This document shows positions 33,247-43,111 of a stretch of DNA of 64,000 nt, piece by piece. The stretch covers positions 248,001-312,000 of the forward strand of contig CAVOZW010000011.1 in NCBI GenBank assembly GCA_963701385.1. The letters are read 5' to 3'. The first letter of the stretch is position 1; every line of letters starts with the position of its first letter. Source of the DNA: B30-G6 sp963701385 (GTDB lineage Bacteria > Desulfobacterota > Desulfobacteria > Desulfobacterales > B30-G6). The notes under the pieces are model-generated. The model ran no database searches and was not told the origin of the DNA. It worked only from the letters and a program-made list of their open reading frames with translations. The position numbers were made by a program, and so were the translations under genes.

Positions 33247-33885
33247 ATGAAATCAAATCAGGAGAATGCTTCCAGTGACATGCCCCAACCTGGTCTGGTC
33301 CTGATCCTTAACGTCGATGACGATTCTAAATTTGTAAGCCTGCTCAACGGGGGTTTCATGATCAAGGCCCGGATGGGGGAATCGGTGCAAGCACTCCTTT
33401 GTGATCGACTCGGTCTGGACAAATCTTATTTCGATGAACGGATTCAAACACTTTTTCTGAACAGCAAGCCTGTGGATGACCCAGCAACGGCAGCTGTCAA
33501 AAACAACGCCGTTCTGGCGCTTTCAGCTGCCATGCCGGGCTTGGTGGGAGCGACGTTCAGAAAAGGGGGCCGGTACAGATGGATGCGCGGCAGCATTTCT
33601 CACCCCGATGACAGCGACATGACCAGCGCAAAGACCGGCTGGGTGACGATCAAGCTATTCAACCTGATCCTGAAGGAACTGGGGCCCTTTTTTCTGGAAG
33701 CAGGCATCTGGTTAAAGGGAGATACGATACAGGCCTTCTTCGCGGAGCGGACCAGCAGCCTGGCTGAGGTGATCCAATCCATTTTCTGGAACGGCCGAGA
33801 AATTTCCCCGGGTGGCATTTTGGAAATCGAATGGCCTGATGAGCCTGTATACTTCAAGATTGTTAATGACCTGTCCTCCAAATAA
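33247..33885 (+). CDS. Unknown protein downstream of AOR, possible beta-grasp part
   Basis: I start at ATG 33247 (AAGGATG upstream), giving 212 residues. Residues about 40-110 hint at a ubiquitin-like fold (GFMIKARMGESVQALLCDRL, NSKPVDDPATAAVKNNAVLA, LSAAMPGLVGA), and about 150-212 look like a second similar unit (LEAGIWLKGDTIQAFFAERT, WNGREISPGGILEIEWPDEP). AOR genes are often next to MoaD/ThiS-like sulphur carriers, but no C-terminal GG tail is present. No family recognised; the role as an AOR accessory is a guess from position only, and a terminator separates the two genes. Confidence 0.55.
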   Translation: MKSNQENASSDMPQPGLVLILNVDDDSKFVSLLNGGFMIKARMGESVQALLCDRLGLDKSYFDERIQTLFLNSKPVDDPATAAVKNNAVLALSAAMPGLVGATFRKGGRYRWMRGSISHPDDSDMTSAKTGWVTIKLFNLILKELGPFFLEAGIWLKGDTIQAFFAERTSSLAEVIQSIFWNGREISPGGILEIEWPDEPVYFKIVNDLSSK

Positions 33886-33915
33886 ATCTCAAGCAGAATA
33901 ACAGTAAGTTGCCAT

Positions 33916-33949
33916 AAAAAAAGGCTGTCGCCACCGACAGCCTTTTTTT
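33916..33949. terminator. Bidirectional rho-independent terminator
   Basis: AAAAAAAGGCTGTCG and CGACAGCCTTTTTTT form a 15-bp stem with loop CCAC between convergent genes ending at 33885 and 33966. Confidence 0.93.
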
Positions 33950-33965
33950 ATTTCAGTACGAAATT

Positions 33966-35144
33966 TTATTCGCACAATTCGAACAACGCCGCAGCACCCA
34001 TTCCCCCGCCGATACACATGGATTCCACGCCATAGCGGACACCTTTTTTACGCATGTTGGTCAAAAGGGTCGCACACAGCTTGGCACCGGTACATCCCAG
34101 CGGGTGACCCAGGGCTATGGCTCCCCCGTGAAGATTGACCTTGTCCATGTCGATGCCGAGTTCCCGGGTGCAGTAGATGGCCTGGGAGGCGAAGGCCTCG
34201 TTGATCTCAAAAATTCCGATGTCGCTTATTTTCATTCCAGCCAGTTTGAGCAGTTTGGGAATGGCCACCAGGGGACCGACGCCCATCTCGTCCGGGTGAC
34301 AGCCTGCGGTCGTATAGCAGAGAAATTTGGCCACCGGCGTCAGACCCAGCGCCTGGACCTTTTCCTGGCTTGCCAGAATGGTGGCGGCAGCCCCGTCCGT
34401 CATCTGCGACGAGTTACCGGCCGTTACAGAGCCGCTGGCGGAAAAAGCCGGTCTCAATTTTGCAAGGCCTTCGGCCGTTGTGGAATCCCGAATGCCATCA
34501 TCATGATCCTGGATAAAGGTTTCCTTGCGAAAGGTGCCATTTTTTTCTTGGACGAAGCGAGCGGCCGGGGTCGGCACGATTTCGGTAAACCACTTGTTTG
34601 CACGCGCCGCGGCAGCTTTCTGCTGGGACAGGGCGGCAAATTCATCCTGCTGTTCCCTGGTGACCTTGTACCGGTTGGCCACATTCTCGGCCGTCAGTCC
34701 CATGGATATGTAAAGTTCTGACTGTGTTTTTGCATACGTCGGGTGTGGTCTGGGGATGGATCCGCCCATGGGAACATATGTCATGGATTCGACCCCCCCG
34801 CCAATGGTCACATCCGCCCATCCCGCTTGTATTTTCAAGGCGGCCAGTGCGATGGCCTCCAGACCGGATGAACAGAAGCGGTTCACTGTCGCACCGGTCA
34901 CTTCAACGGGAAAGCCCGCCATCTGCGATGCAATGCGCCCGATGTTGAGCCCCTGTTCCGCTTCCGGAAAAGAGCACCCGATCATGATGTCGTCAACATC
35001 CTTTTTCTCGAGGTTGTCCGTCTTGTCAACAGCGGCATCCAGGATAAAGGAGAGAAGATCGTCGGGTCTCGTGTCTTTGAAGGCGCCTTTGTTCCGTTTG
35101 CACCCGGGTGTTCTCACGGATGTCACAATATAGGAATCTTTCAT
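33966..35144 (-). CDS. fadA: Acetyl-CoA C-acyltransferase (thiolase)
   Basis: A 392-residue thiolase starting after AAGGAGG. Catalytic residues are visible: nucleophile Cys in NRFCSSGLEAIALAA, His in GGAIALGHPLGCTGAK, and the final Cys in SMCIGGGMGAAALFE. It lies 102 bases downstream of fadN on the same strand, so the pair should carry out the last three steps of fatty-acid beta-oxidation (hydration, dehydrogenation, thiolysis). Named fadA by analogy with the fadN-fadA operon of Bacillus. Confidence 0.93.
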   Translation of the reverse strand: MKDSYIVTSVRTPGCKRNKGAFKDTRPDDLLSFILDAAVDKTDNLEKKDVDDIMIGCSFPEAEQGLNIGRIASQMAGFPVEVTGATVNRFCSSGLEAIALAALKIQAGWADVTIGGGVESMTYVPMGGSIPRPHPTYAKTQSELYISMGLTAENVANRYKVTREQQDEFAALSQQKAAAARANKWFTEIVPTPAARFVQEKNGTFRKETFIQDHDDGIRDSTTAEGLAKLRPAFSASGSVTAGNSSQMTDGAAATILASQEKVQALGLTPVAKFLCYTTAGCHPDEMGVGPLVAIPKLLKLAGMKISDIGIFEINEAFASQAIYCTRELGIDMDKVNLHGGAIALGHPLGCTGAKLCATLLTNMRKKGVRYGVESMCIGGGMGAAALFELCE

Positions 35145-35245
35145 TTTTTTCCTCCTTGAATAAAATCGATCTTACGATTTTATGTGAAACGGCGTTGCCG
35201 CCGGTATGATCCTTTAAAGAATCGTTATGTATCTGCCGCAGGGTT

Positions 35246-37654
35246 TCAGTTCCTGAGGGGTTTGCCCGTTTTGAGCATGTGATCGATCCTGTCCAGGGTC
35301 TTTTCTTCTTTCAGCAAGTCGATGAAGGCCTCTCTTTCCAGTGTCAGAATGACGTCTTCTTCGATGGTGCTGTTTGCACGGACACTGCCGCCGCTCATGA
35401 CATAGGCAATCCGTTTGAGAACAAAGGCATCGTATTCACTGATATACCCGGCTCGCTGCATGTCCGCGATCTGCGTGCTGGCCATTCCCTGGGCGGCTTC
35501 GCCCAAAACCTTTATTTTCCGTTTGACCGGGGGTGCATAGCCCGCGTCAACCATCCTCAGCACTTCTTTTTTCGCTTCTCCCACCAGGTAATCACGGTTG
35601 AAAATAATTCTGTCCGTGGGATCCAGAAAGCCGTTGGCCCTGGCCTCTGCGGCGGACATGGAGACCTTGGCCATGGCAACGGCCATAAAGGCCGGAATAA
35701 AGAAGTGTGTCAGGTCGACGTCGCCTGCGGCTGCTTCGGGAATCGAATCCACAAAGTTTCGCCACAAGGCCAGACATCCCCCGCCGGCCGGCAGAAGACC
35801 GACACCGAATTCGACCTGACCCATGTAGAGTTCTGTATGGGCCACGACCCGGTCCGAAGCCAGGCAGACCTCACACCCGCCACCCAGGGCCAGGCCATAG
35901 GGTGCCGCCACAACGGGAAAGGGCGCATAGCGGGCCTTCATGAGACCGTACTGGAGGTCTTTGATCATCTGTTCGACTTCCGCGAGACGGTTTTCCGTCA
36001 CTGCCTGCCGAACGGCAGCCAAATCGGCACCGGCTGAAAACGCACCCGGCATGCCACCGCCCTGGTTGCCGATCACGAGCCCGACCCCATGGGTGTCGAC
36101 ATAATCGATGCCTGTGTGGATGGCTTGAATAATATCCTGGTTCAGGGAATTCATCTTGGAGTGAAATTCGAGACAGAAGACGCCCTGGCCAAGATCCACG
36201 AGGGATGCATACGCATTGGATTGAACCATTTTGCCATCTGCTTTCAAGCCTGCCAGGGAGATGATATTGGCACTCATTTGAACGGGTTTGTATGCGTCGG
36301 AAGTAAAATCGTAGAAAAGGCGCTTGCCGTTCTCTAATTTATAGAAGGCGGTGTGGCCGGCGGCCAGCATTTTGCTGATATTTTCGGGAATCAGGAATCC
36401 ATCTGCCTTCATCTTGTCCACTGATTTGACAAGGTCGATGGCATCCCAGGTCTCGAATGGGCCCATTTCAAAATTGAACCCCCATTTCATGGCATTGTCT
36501 ATTTCAACGATGGTATTCGAAATTTCGGGGATCCGGTTGGCCGAGTAAATCAGGTTGCTGGCAACGGCTTTCCAGGCAAAGCGTGCCCCCTTGTCGCTGC
36601 CGTACATAACGGCATTGACCTTGTCGGACAGCGTCTTGGCTTTTCGCGCTTCTGCCAGGCAGGGGAAATCAGGGGCTTCATAAGCCGCATATTCCAGTGT
36701 CGCAGGGTCAATGACTTTACGAACCTTCTGCCATTCCGGCGTCAAGTCCGTTTTATAAAACCCGCTCTGGGTTTTTTTCCCCAGCAGATTATTCTTGATC
36801 ATGCGGGTCGCGAATTCAGGAATCTGGAAACTGTCTCTGTCCTCGTCGTCCGTCACCAGTTCATAGGTGTTTCCGGCCACGTGGCTCAGGATGTCAAGCC
36901 CCACCAGGTCGGCCGTTTTGAACATGGCGGTCTTGGGGCGTCCCATGACCGGGCCGAAGAGTGCATCCACCTCCGGGATACTCAGCCCATCATCCAACAT
37001 CAATTTCATGGCCTTGACCATCCCGTGAATACCGATCCGGTTGCCGACGAAGTTGGGTGTGTCTTTGGCCCATACAATCCCTTTGCCGAGAATTCGTTCA
37101 CCAAAGTCCGCCATAAAATCGAGAACATCTGTGCCGGTTTCTTCACCGGCAATTATTTCGAGCAATTTCATGTAGCGCACGGGGTTGAAAAAATGGGTCC
37201 CGAGAAAGTGCTGTTTGAATTCCTGGGAGCGCCCTTTGGACATGGATTTCAAAGGAATACCGGATGTGTTGGAGGAAACGATGGTTCCCGGTTTCCGGAC
37301 CCCCTCGAGACGTTCGAAGAGCTGGTGTTTGACGGCTAAATTTTCGACCACGACTTCGACAATCCAGTCACAGTCCGATATGCGCTTGAAATCGTCTTCG
37401 AGGTTGCCGATGGTGATTAGGTCCAGATCCTTTGGCTGCATGAGAAGGGCCGGCCTGGCCGTGGCAAGGGCGTCAAGACCTGACTGGACAATTCTATTGC
37501 GGGCTTCGCGGTTCTTTTTTTCCTTGTCATTCAGATTGGGCGGAACGATATCCAGCAACAGCGTTTTGATGCCCGCACTGGCCAGCAGTGCCGCAATGCC
37601 CCCCCCCATGACGCCTGAACCGATAACAGTGGCTTGCCTGATTTTTCTAAACAT
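35246..37654 (-). CDS. fadN: FadN-type 3-hydroxyacyl-CoA dehydrogenase / enoyl-CoA hydratase
   Basis: An 802-residue bifunctional enzyme with AGGAGGAG before ATG. Residues 1 to about 190 are the NAD-binding domain (VIGSGVMGGGIAALLASAG; HFFNPVRYMKLLEII), followed by the dehydrogenase C-terminal domain (KTADLVGLDILSHVAGNTYE). From about 460 the hydratase/isomerase fold appears (VFCLEFHSKMNSLNQDIIQA; GMPGAFSAGADLAAV; PYGLALGGGCEVCLASDRVV). Dehydrogenase first, hydratase last is the FadN order, the reverse of E. coli FadB. Two FadR-box-like palindromes lie upstream. Confidence 0.93.
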   Translation of the reverse strand: MFRKIRQATVIGSGVMGGGIAALLASAGIKTLLLDIVPPNLNDKEKKNREARNRIVQSGLDALATARPALLMQPKDLDLITIGNLEDDFKRISDCDWIVEVVVENLAVKHQLFERLEGVRKPGTIVSSNTSGIPLKSMSKGRSQEFKQHFLGTHFFNPVRYMKLLEIIAGEETGTDVLDFMADFGERILGKGIVWAKDTPNFVGNRIGIHGMVKAMKLMLDDGLSIPEVDALFGPVMGRPKTAMFKTADLVGLDILSHVAGNTYELVTDDEDRDSFQIPEFATRMIKNNLLGKKTQSGFYKTDLTPEWQKVRKVIDPATLEYAAYEAPDFPCLAEARKAKTLSDKVNAVMYGSDKGARFAWKAVASNLIYSANRIPEISNTIVEIDNAMKWGFNFEMGPFETWDAIDLVKSVDKMKADGFLIPENISKMLAAGHTAFYKLENGKRLFYDFTSDAYKPVQMSANIISLAGLKADGKMVQSNAYASLVDLGQGVFCLEFHSKMNSLNQDIIQAIHTGIDYVDTHGVGLVIGNQGGGMPGAFSAGADLAAVRQAVTENRLAEVEQMIKDLQYGLMKARYAPFPVVAAPYGLALGGGCEVCLASDRVVAHTELYMGQVEFGVGLLPAGGGCLALWRNFVDSIPEAAAGDVDLTHFFIPAFMAVAMAKVSMSAAEARANGFLDPTDRIIFNRDYLVGEAKKEVLRMVDAGYAPPVKRKIKVLGEAAQGMASTQIADMQRAGYISEYDAFVLKRIAYVMSGGSVRANSTIEEDVILTLEREAFIDLLKEEKTLDRIDHMLKTGKPLRN

Positions 37655-37764
37655 GGTCTCCTCCTGGTTATGATGGTCTGTAGAGGCTTCCGATGGTGGG
37701 TATCGGTTTCAAAGGCCTGCAAACTGATTGGATCGGCCGAAATCCCCGTACCCGTATCGGAAAT

Positions 37765-37780
37765 GAATGAATATTCATTC
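37765..37780. promoter_or_regulatory. FadR-box-like palindrome upstream of fadN
   Basis: GAATGAATATTCATTC is a perfect 16-bp palindrome about 110 bases before fadN. It matches the core of the TetR-family FadR operator known from Bacillus (TGAATGAATANTCATTCA). Fatty-acyl-CoA-responsive repression of fadN-fadA is the natural inference; no regulator gene is in view. Confidence 0.7.
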
Positions 37781-37919
37781 TATTTAACAGACACCCATAA
37801 GCCATGTCAAGCGTTATTTGTCAACGAACAAAACAATTAATTATTAGGTATTATAATATATTAAGCTGAAAGGTTAAATAATACTGATCATGATTTGCTT
37901 GGGAAAAGATGAAAAAAAA

Positions 37920-37939
37920 GAATGAATACATATTCATCC
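37920..37939. promoter_or_regulatory. Second, imperfect FadR-box-like palindrome
   Basis: GAATGAATACATATTCATCC is the same palindrome with a 2-base spacer and one mismatch, 140 bases beyond the first. It may serve the same TetR-type regulator or another transcript. Confidence 0.5.
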
Positions 37940-37942
37940 ATG

Positions 37943-38000
37943 GTATCGTTGTTGTCAGAATTACGTTCCGAAATCGCTCCGGTAATGACGTCAAACAAGC
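37943..38000 (+). repeat. Dispersed repeat shared with 59862-59925
   Basis: The string TATCGTTGTTGTCAGAAT, then GTTCCGAAA, GCTCCGG and AAGCGCT, recurs in the same order at 59862. It lies downstream of the DUF374 gene as the other copy lies downstream of the REC-MBL gene. Confidence 0.65.
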
Positions 38001-38079
38001 GCTCGAACTTGCGACCAAGCGTTGGCAAGGAACACGCGTGCCAAACATTTAAGCTAGAGTACGGAGCGGCTTTTAAACG

Positions 38080-38853
38080 TTATTGCGGGTGGTAGGGCAG
38101 GGGTACCGGATCCGGCACAGGGATTTCACGGGGGTCGGTGTATCGGTCCCCAAGCTCGAACCAGTGGTCGGCCTGATAGGTCAGGCGTAGAAGACGGTTG
38201 TCCAGTTCTTTTCGACAGGCATCCAGCGCTATTTTGCCGGCGTCTGAGGGAAGGTTCAGGGCCTCGCGGTCGAAAATCATTACCAGTTTTGAAAAGGGTT
38301 TGGGGATAATGCTGCGGTCCCAACTGTTGATGCGGTAGTTGGGTTTTGCATACCAGACACATGGCAGCAACGGCGCCCCGGTTCGGGCGGCGGCGACGAC
38401 GATGCCCTTCTTGGAAACATAGGGCGGCCCTTTGGGCGCATCCACCAGTAGTCCACCGAAATGTCCCTGGTTGATATAGTCGATAAACTGCCTGAGGGCT
38501 GCGCTGCCGCCCTTGCCCTTGCCGCTGCTCCCTCTGGGGGCGTGGTAACCAAAACGTTTCATTATTTCCGTGACAAACTCGCCGTCACCACTGCGGCTCG
38601 ATATGGCCGACGCACCCCGGCCTCTGAAATAGTAGATGCCGTAGAATATCGAGCGGTGCCAGGTGGCACTCAGGAGCTTTCCCTTGCCCTCACGTAAGAG
38701 CGTTTGGAAGGCGTCTTCACCGAATACCTGTTTTCGGCAGGTAAAAAAGAGGGCGTGCATGATGCACCAGACCAGCAGGCTGGAAAAAAAAGCCACGATC
38801 CGTGATTGGCGAAGGCGCTTTAGACTTCTTTTGTATAAGCTCTTTTTTGCCAT
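38080..38853 (-). CDS. DUF374-family lysophospholipid acyltransferase-like protein
   Basis: A 257-residue protein with a hydrophobic N-terminal anchor (IVAFFSSLLVWCIMHALFF). Family blocks: LSATWHRSIFYGIYYFRGRG (WH in place of the acyltransferase NHx4D), SRSGDGEFVTEIMKRFGYHA, RGSSGKGKGGSAALRQFIDY, and GLLVDAPKGPPY. DUF374 proteins are related to lipid A/phospholipid acyltransferases and occur beside Kdo and lipid A genes; the broken kdsB and waaA lie a few kb away on the same strand. Inner membrane, cytoplasmic face. Substrate unproven. Confidence 0.85.
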   Translation of the reverse strand: MAKKSLYKRSLKRLRQSRIVAFFSSLLVWCIMHALFFTCRKQVFGEDAFQTLLREGKGKLLSATWHRSIFYGIYYFRGRGASAISSRSGDGEFVTEIMKRFGYHAPRGSSGKGKGGSAALRQFIDYINQGHFGGLLVDAPKGPPYVSKKGIVVAAARTGAPLLPCVWYAKPNYRINSWDRSIIPKPFSKLVMIFDREALNLPSDAGKIALDACRKELDNRLLRLTYQADHWFELGDRYTDPREIPVPDPVPLPYHPQ

Positions 38854-38883
38854 AGGAGCTGTTTTTGTTTAGCGCGAGCATTT

Positions 38884-38930
38884 CATAAAAAAAACAGCCG
38901 GTCTACTCGGTGAAAGCAGATCCGGCTGCT
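38884..38930 (-). terminator. Rho-independent terminator downstream of hupB
   Basis: Read on the minus strand, CAGCCGGATC and the complementary ACCGGCTG enclose a loop of about 20 bases and are followed by eight T. It lies 40 bases after the HU gene stop. Confidence 0.85.
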
Positions 38931-38969
38931 CGAACAGTCATGACTAGGTGTTGCCTTTGCTGATGGTTT

Positions 38970-39242
38970 TTAGACAGCTTCGCTCAGCTTTTTCCCGGCA
39001 GTGAATTTAACGACATTTTTACCCTTGATCTTGATGACCTCGCCTGTCTGGGGATTGCGACCTTTACGGGTTTTGCGGTACATTTTCTTGAAGGTTCCAA
39101 AACCAACGAGCGTGACTTTGCCGTTTTTCTTTTTGAGTGCCTTGGTGACGTTGTCTACAAATGAATTGAGCGCTGCCCCGGCTGCAGCTTTAGAAATGCC
39201 AGCATCCTTTGCAATACCTTCGATGAGTTCTGCTTTTGTCAT
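38970..39242 (-). CDS. hupB: HU-family DNA-binding protein
   Basis: A 90-residue HU protein, complete: MTKAELIEGIAKDAGISKAA, VTLVGFGTFKKMYRKTRKGR, RNPQTGEVIKIKGKNVVKFT, GKKLSEAV. The arm motif RNPQTG with Pro between the strands is intact. It is a nucleoid-associated dimer that bends DNA. Strong GGGGGAG ribosome site and a terminator of its own suggest a monocistronic, highly expressed gene. Confidence 0.97.
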   Translation of the reverse strand: MTKAELIEGIAKDAGISKAAAGAALNSFVDNVTKALKKKNGKVTLVGFGTFKKMYRKTRKGRNPQTGEVIKIKGKNVVKFTAGKKLSEAV

Positions 39243-39341
39243 ATTTCTCCCCCTTTAGTTGACGTTAAAAGATAAGTCCGTGATCCTCAGGATGTATAGC
39301 AATCATGGGTGAAAGTCAATAGCCAAGTAAGCCTAAACCCC

Positions 39342-42300
39342 TTAATCGAACGGTTTTGTTTCCGTCAGACCGGCCAGAATTGTTTCGGCACTTTTTTCGG
39401 CAGACTTTCCGAACAACTCGTCCATCTCCAGTTCTTGCAGATACCTGTCCGCCCAGGGCACGCTGTTTTCCACGACGATGTTTTTGATATGCTCATACTT
39501 ACCGCCGAGTGCTTTAATGATGAGGCCCAGGGGCACATTGTCACGAAAGGAGATATTCAGCAGCAGGAGGTTTTCGATGATGTTGGGCCTGTCGGAAGAT
39601 GTCGAAATCACAGGGATCACGAGGATGCTCCGACTGTCCTTACGTCCTTTCCCGATATAGACATTTCCTTTTTGAACAATAATGCGCTTGGTGCCTTTGA
39701 GTTTCGTATCGGTTTCAACACGCGAAGGGATCGGTTTCAATACGCCCTTTTTCTGTAACACTTCAATGGTCGTTTTATCCGTGAGTTCACCCAACAGGTT
39801 CAATTTGCTGATTCGGTAGAGGATGGAACCCTCGATTTTCGCGACGACCTCCTGAAGATTTCTGAGGACCAGAATATTGTTGGGAATGATCTGGGGAACG
39901 ATGATACCGTGCTCGGTCAGGGAGTCGAACAGGAGCCCCTTGATCTTTTCACTGATGCGGCTGGTTCCTACGGTTACCGTTTTTGCCTGGTGTTTGATGG
40001 CATCGATGGGCCGGGACATGCTGTTGATGGAATCACTGATAAACGTAAAAAATGTGTTGAGCATGTTCAATGCCGTACCCTTGACACCGAAGTCGAGTTC
40101 AAAATCAGGCATGGGAAGTTTACCGGAAAGGTATTTCAACAGGAGCGTCAGGTCAGAGGCCATCGCTATGGACACGGGGTAACGATGTTTTCGTTTTTTA
40201 TCCCGAAAGGTCTGGTAAAATTTCACGATATTTTCACGGAATGATTTTTCGAGAACGACTTCATAAACATCCATTCCCTGTGCTGCCTTTTGTTCGATGT
40301 CTTTCTTGATCTCTTCACGAAATGTGTTCAAAAACTTGGACCCTTCGTTAATGGCCAGGGCGGCATAATAACCCCACAGATGGCCCACGAGGGTGTTCAA
40401 GATAGGTGCCAGGTGTTCGCTGGTGACCGGGACGTGAAAAACGTCTTCCGCGTAGGGATCAAATCGTTTTTCCCCTTCATCGGCTATGACGATGGGTGTT
40501 GCTTTGTGGGCCTTGAATATGGCGGTATCTTTGATGATGTCACCGATAACCGTGCTCTTGGCGCCGGCGGCACACACGATAATCAGGGGTTCTGATGAGA
40601 GGTCGATATGCTTTTTGTCCTCGACAAAGTCCGATGAGATGGTCTTGTAGCAGAGTTCACTCAGCTTGATCCTTATTTCGTCGGCCGAAGCCTTGTTGGG
40701 TCCACTTCCCACTGCCGCCCAGTAGGTTTTTGTGGCTGCAAGCCTGCGGGCGGAAGCCTTCGATGACCTCCGCTTGTCCGAGGACTTTCTTCATGTGGGC
40801 CGGAAGCTCGAGCAATTTTTTGATCTCTTCGGTCACGAAGGCGATATTCCGTCTACCGGTTGCGGCAGCCATGTGGAGTCCCAGGACCGCTCCGGCCACA
40901 ATTTGTGAGTAAAAGGCCTTTGTAGAGGCTACCGACATCTCGATATCGCGGCCGCTGCTGGTGTACATGACGCCCTCGACCTTAAACGTGATATCGGAGT
41001 CCCGACGGTTGACGATGGCCAGGGTCCTGGCACCGCGCTCCCGGACCATGTCGACGGTGCGGTTGGTATCGGTGGTCGTCCCCGACTGGCTGATGGCAAT
41101 CACCAGCGTGTCCGACATGCTGTCCGAGCCGTCGTGTTCACTCATTTTAAACCCGCTCAGTTCCGATGCTTTCAGTGCATCGATAAAGAGTTTCGAATCA
41201 TTCATATAGTAACTCAGGATGTCGGCGCAGGCTTGTGCAGCAATGCCTGCCGTGCCCTGGCCGACAAAATAGATTCTTCGTATCTGGCCACCACGCAGGG
41301 CTTTGATGATCGATGCGTTCAGCACGCTGCTGTCCAGTACGGTGGTGTATTGCTCGTTGCCGGTTACCTTCCATCGGTTCTGGAGTGTCTTTTCAATGGA
41401 GGCGGGAGATTCCGATATTTCCTTCAAAAAATAATGCGGGAAATGCTGCCGGTCGATATCTCGAGGTGTGATGGCGGTTCGCTTGACATCGGATTCCCCG
41501 AGCTCGAGGGGTGAGCCGTCGTAGGCCATGGCATCGATACCGTCGACGCCGCCGGAAGTGTTCTGGTCCAGGATGAAAATCTGACCCTGCACGTCCCCGT
41601 GCTCGCCCTTGACTATTTTTTCACCGTCCAGTTTCAGGTAATAGGGTGTTTCTTCGACAAATCCGTAGACCTCCGATGCCGGAATATAGCGGTCTTTTGA
41701 AAGACCGACAAAAATAGCCTGGCCGCTGCCCCGCTGGCCCAAGAAACAGCTTGCCCGGGGCCAGGTTGGTATGCATGGAAATGGCATGCGAGCCATCAAA
41801 GTCATTCAAGGCCAGCCGAAACGCCTCAGCCACTGGGGCACCTTGCTGAAGGTACTTCTGGATCTGGAGGGGGATGACCTTGGTGTCGGTTGAGATGTCT
41901 TCCTGGATGACGGTACCCGATTTTAAAAGGTCCTTCTTGATTTCCAGATAATTGTCGATATCGCCATTGAGGCAGGCATGGATAATCCCCTTGGCCCGGC
42001 CGTTGTCTCCCTCCGTAATATTGTCAACGGGATGGCAGTTTGATTCGGTGATGGCGCCTACGGATGCCCAGCGCGTATGGGATGATATGGTATAGTTGAC
42101 GGGTGTAAACGTTACTGCACGCTGGAAAATGGGATCTTTTTTGATCTGGCGGCGCAGATAAGAAACATTGTCTCCAAGGCTTCCGATTTCAGCGGCGATT
42201 TTGTAAGTGAAGGCTAGGGTGAAGCGATCACTCTGGGATGATTCCTGGGCCGGATCAACTTGTATGCTGCCGTTGGACAGGACGTTGCGTGCCGATCTTT

Positions 42301-43111
42301 CAGAAAAGGCATCCAACAAGCCGTCGTCATCGATCAATTTTTGCAGATCGCTCCGGCCTTTGCCATCGAATACGAGCATGACGGAGATGCCGGCCGAATC
42401 CCTGCCACGAACCTCCAGTCGGTCGATACTGTTCAGGGTAGCGTTGATTTCCTGAAAAATTTTGATAAAAAAGGGTGATGGCATGTCCGCATGATAGGAG
42501 GCGAGACCCTCGACCTTTTGGACATTGCCGGCAATCTCGGTTTTGAGAGACCAGTGAATATCCTTCAGGATCTCGAGGGACTCCGTGATCGTTTCGACTT
42601 CAGCCGGTGAAAGATGACCCATCTGTCGAGACAGTAAAAGGGATTCGGCCTCGATGATGGCCTGAATGTTTTCGGCAGTGTTGAGAAGTTTTTCCAGGAT
42701 GTCTCTGTGAGTAAAGACATGCAGGAATGCGTCCGTTCGCTTGAACTGCTGAACCTGGTCGTATAGGGATGTCAGAAAAGTCAATCCACATAAGTAGTGG
42801 TTTTTTCCGGCGAGCTCCGCTCGGGTACACCGATCGATGGTTTTCAGCCCAAGTGACCGGACCTGATCATCCAGGCCGGGTATATCGATTCGGGTGTCCG
42901 ATCCCGGCTTTGATTTAACGGAAACGATTCCCGTCATTCCGCAAGACAGTCTGTTGGGGTGATAGGGAAAGAAGACTAGGGAACCCCGGGGGACCCTGCT
43001 GAGATCCCGACCCCAATAGACCTGTCGATGTAACAGTGCATCGAGGGCGTCCTGCCATTGCCTGCGTCTGCTTTTTGTTCGCGCGCGAACATCATGTTTC
43101 ATGCTTGCCAT
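39342..43111 (-). pseudogene. Large GlmS-like amidotransferase/SIS-domain protein, two frameshifts
   Basis: Three overlapping frames (41621-43111, 40657-41805, 39342-40712) read as one protein of about 1250 residues. Near residue 57 is SCGMTGIVSVKSK, like the nucleophile Cys of class II glutamine amidotransferases, and SSHTRWASVGAITESNCHP follows. SIS blocks come next: VGQGTAGIAAQACADILSYY, ISQSGTTTDTNRT, SSGRDIEMSVASTKAFYSQI and GSGPNKASADEIRIKLSELC. At about 41739 one surplus base in a G/C run breaks FLG-QRGSGQA; near 40735 a second shift breaks the lead into GSGPNKASADE. If these are sequence errors the gene is whole. Relatives make glucosamine-6-phosphate; this longer form may differ. It overlaps kdsB by 20 bases. 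Confidence 0.75.

Noticed and set aside
35279..36037. Plus-strand frame of 252 codons within fadN
   Set aside because: Shadow of the fadN reading frame; no start signal or domain.
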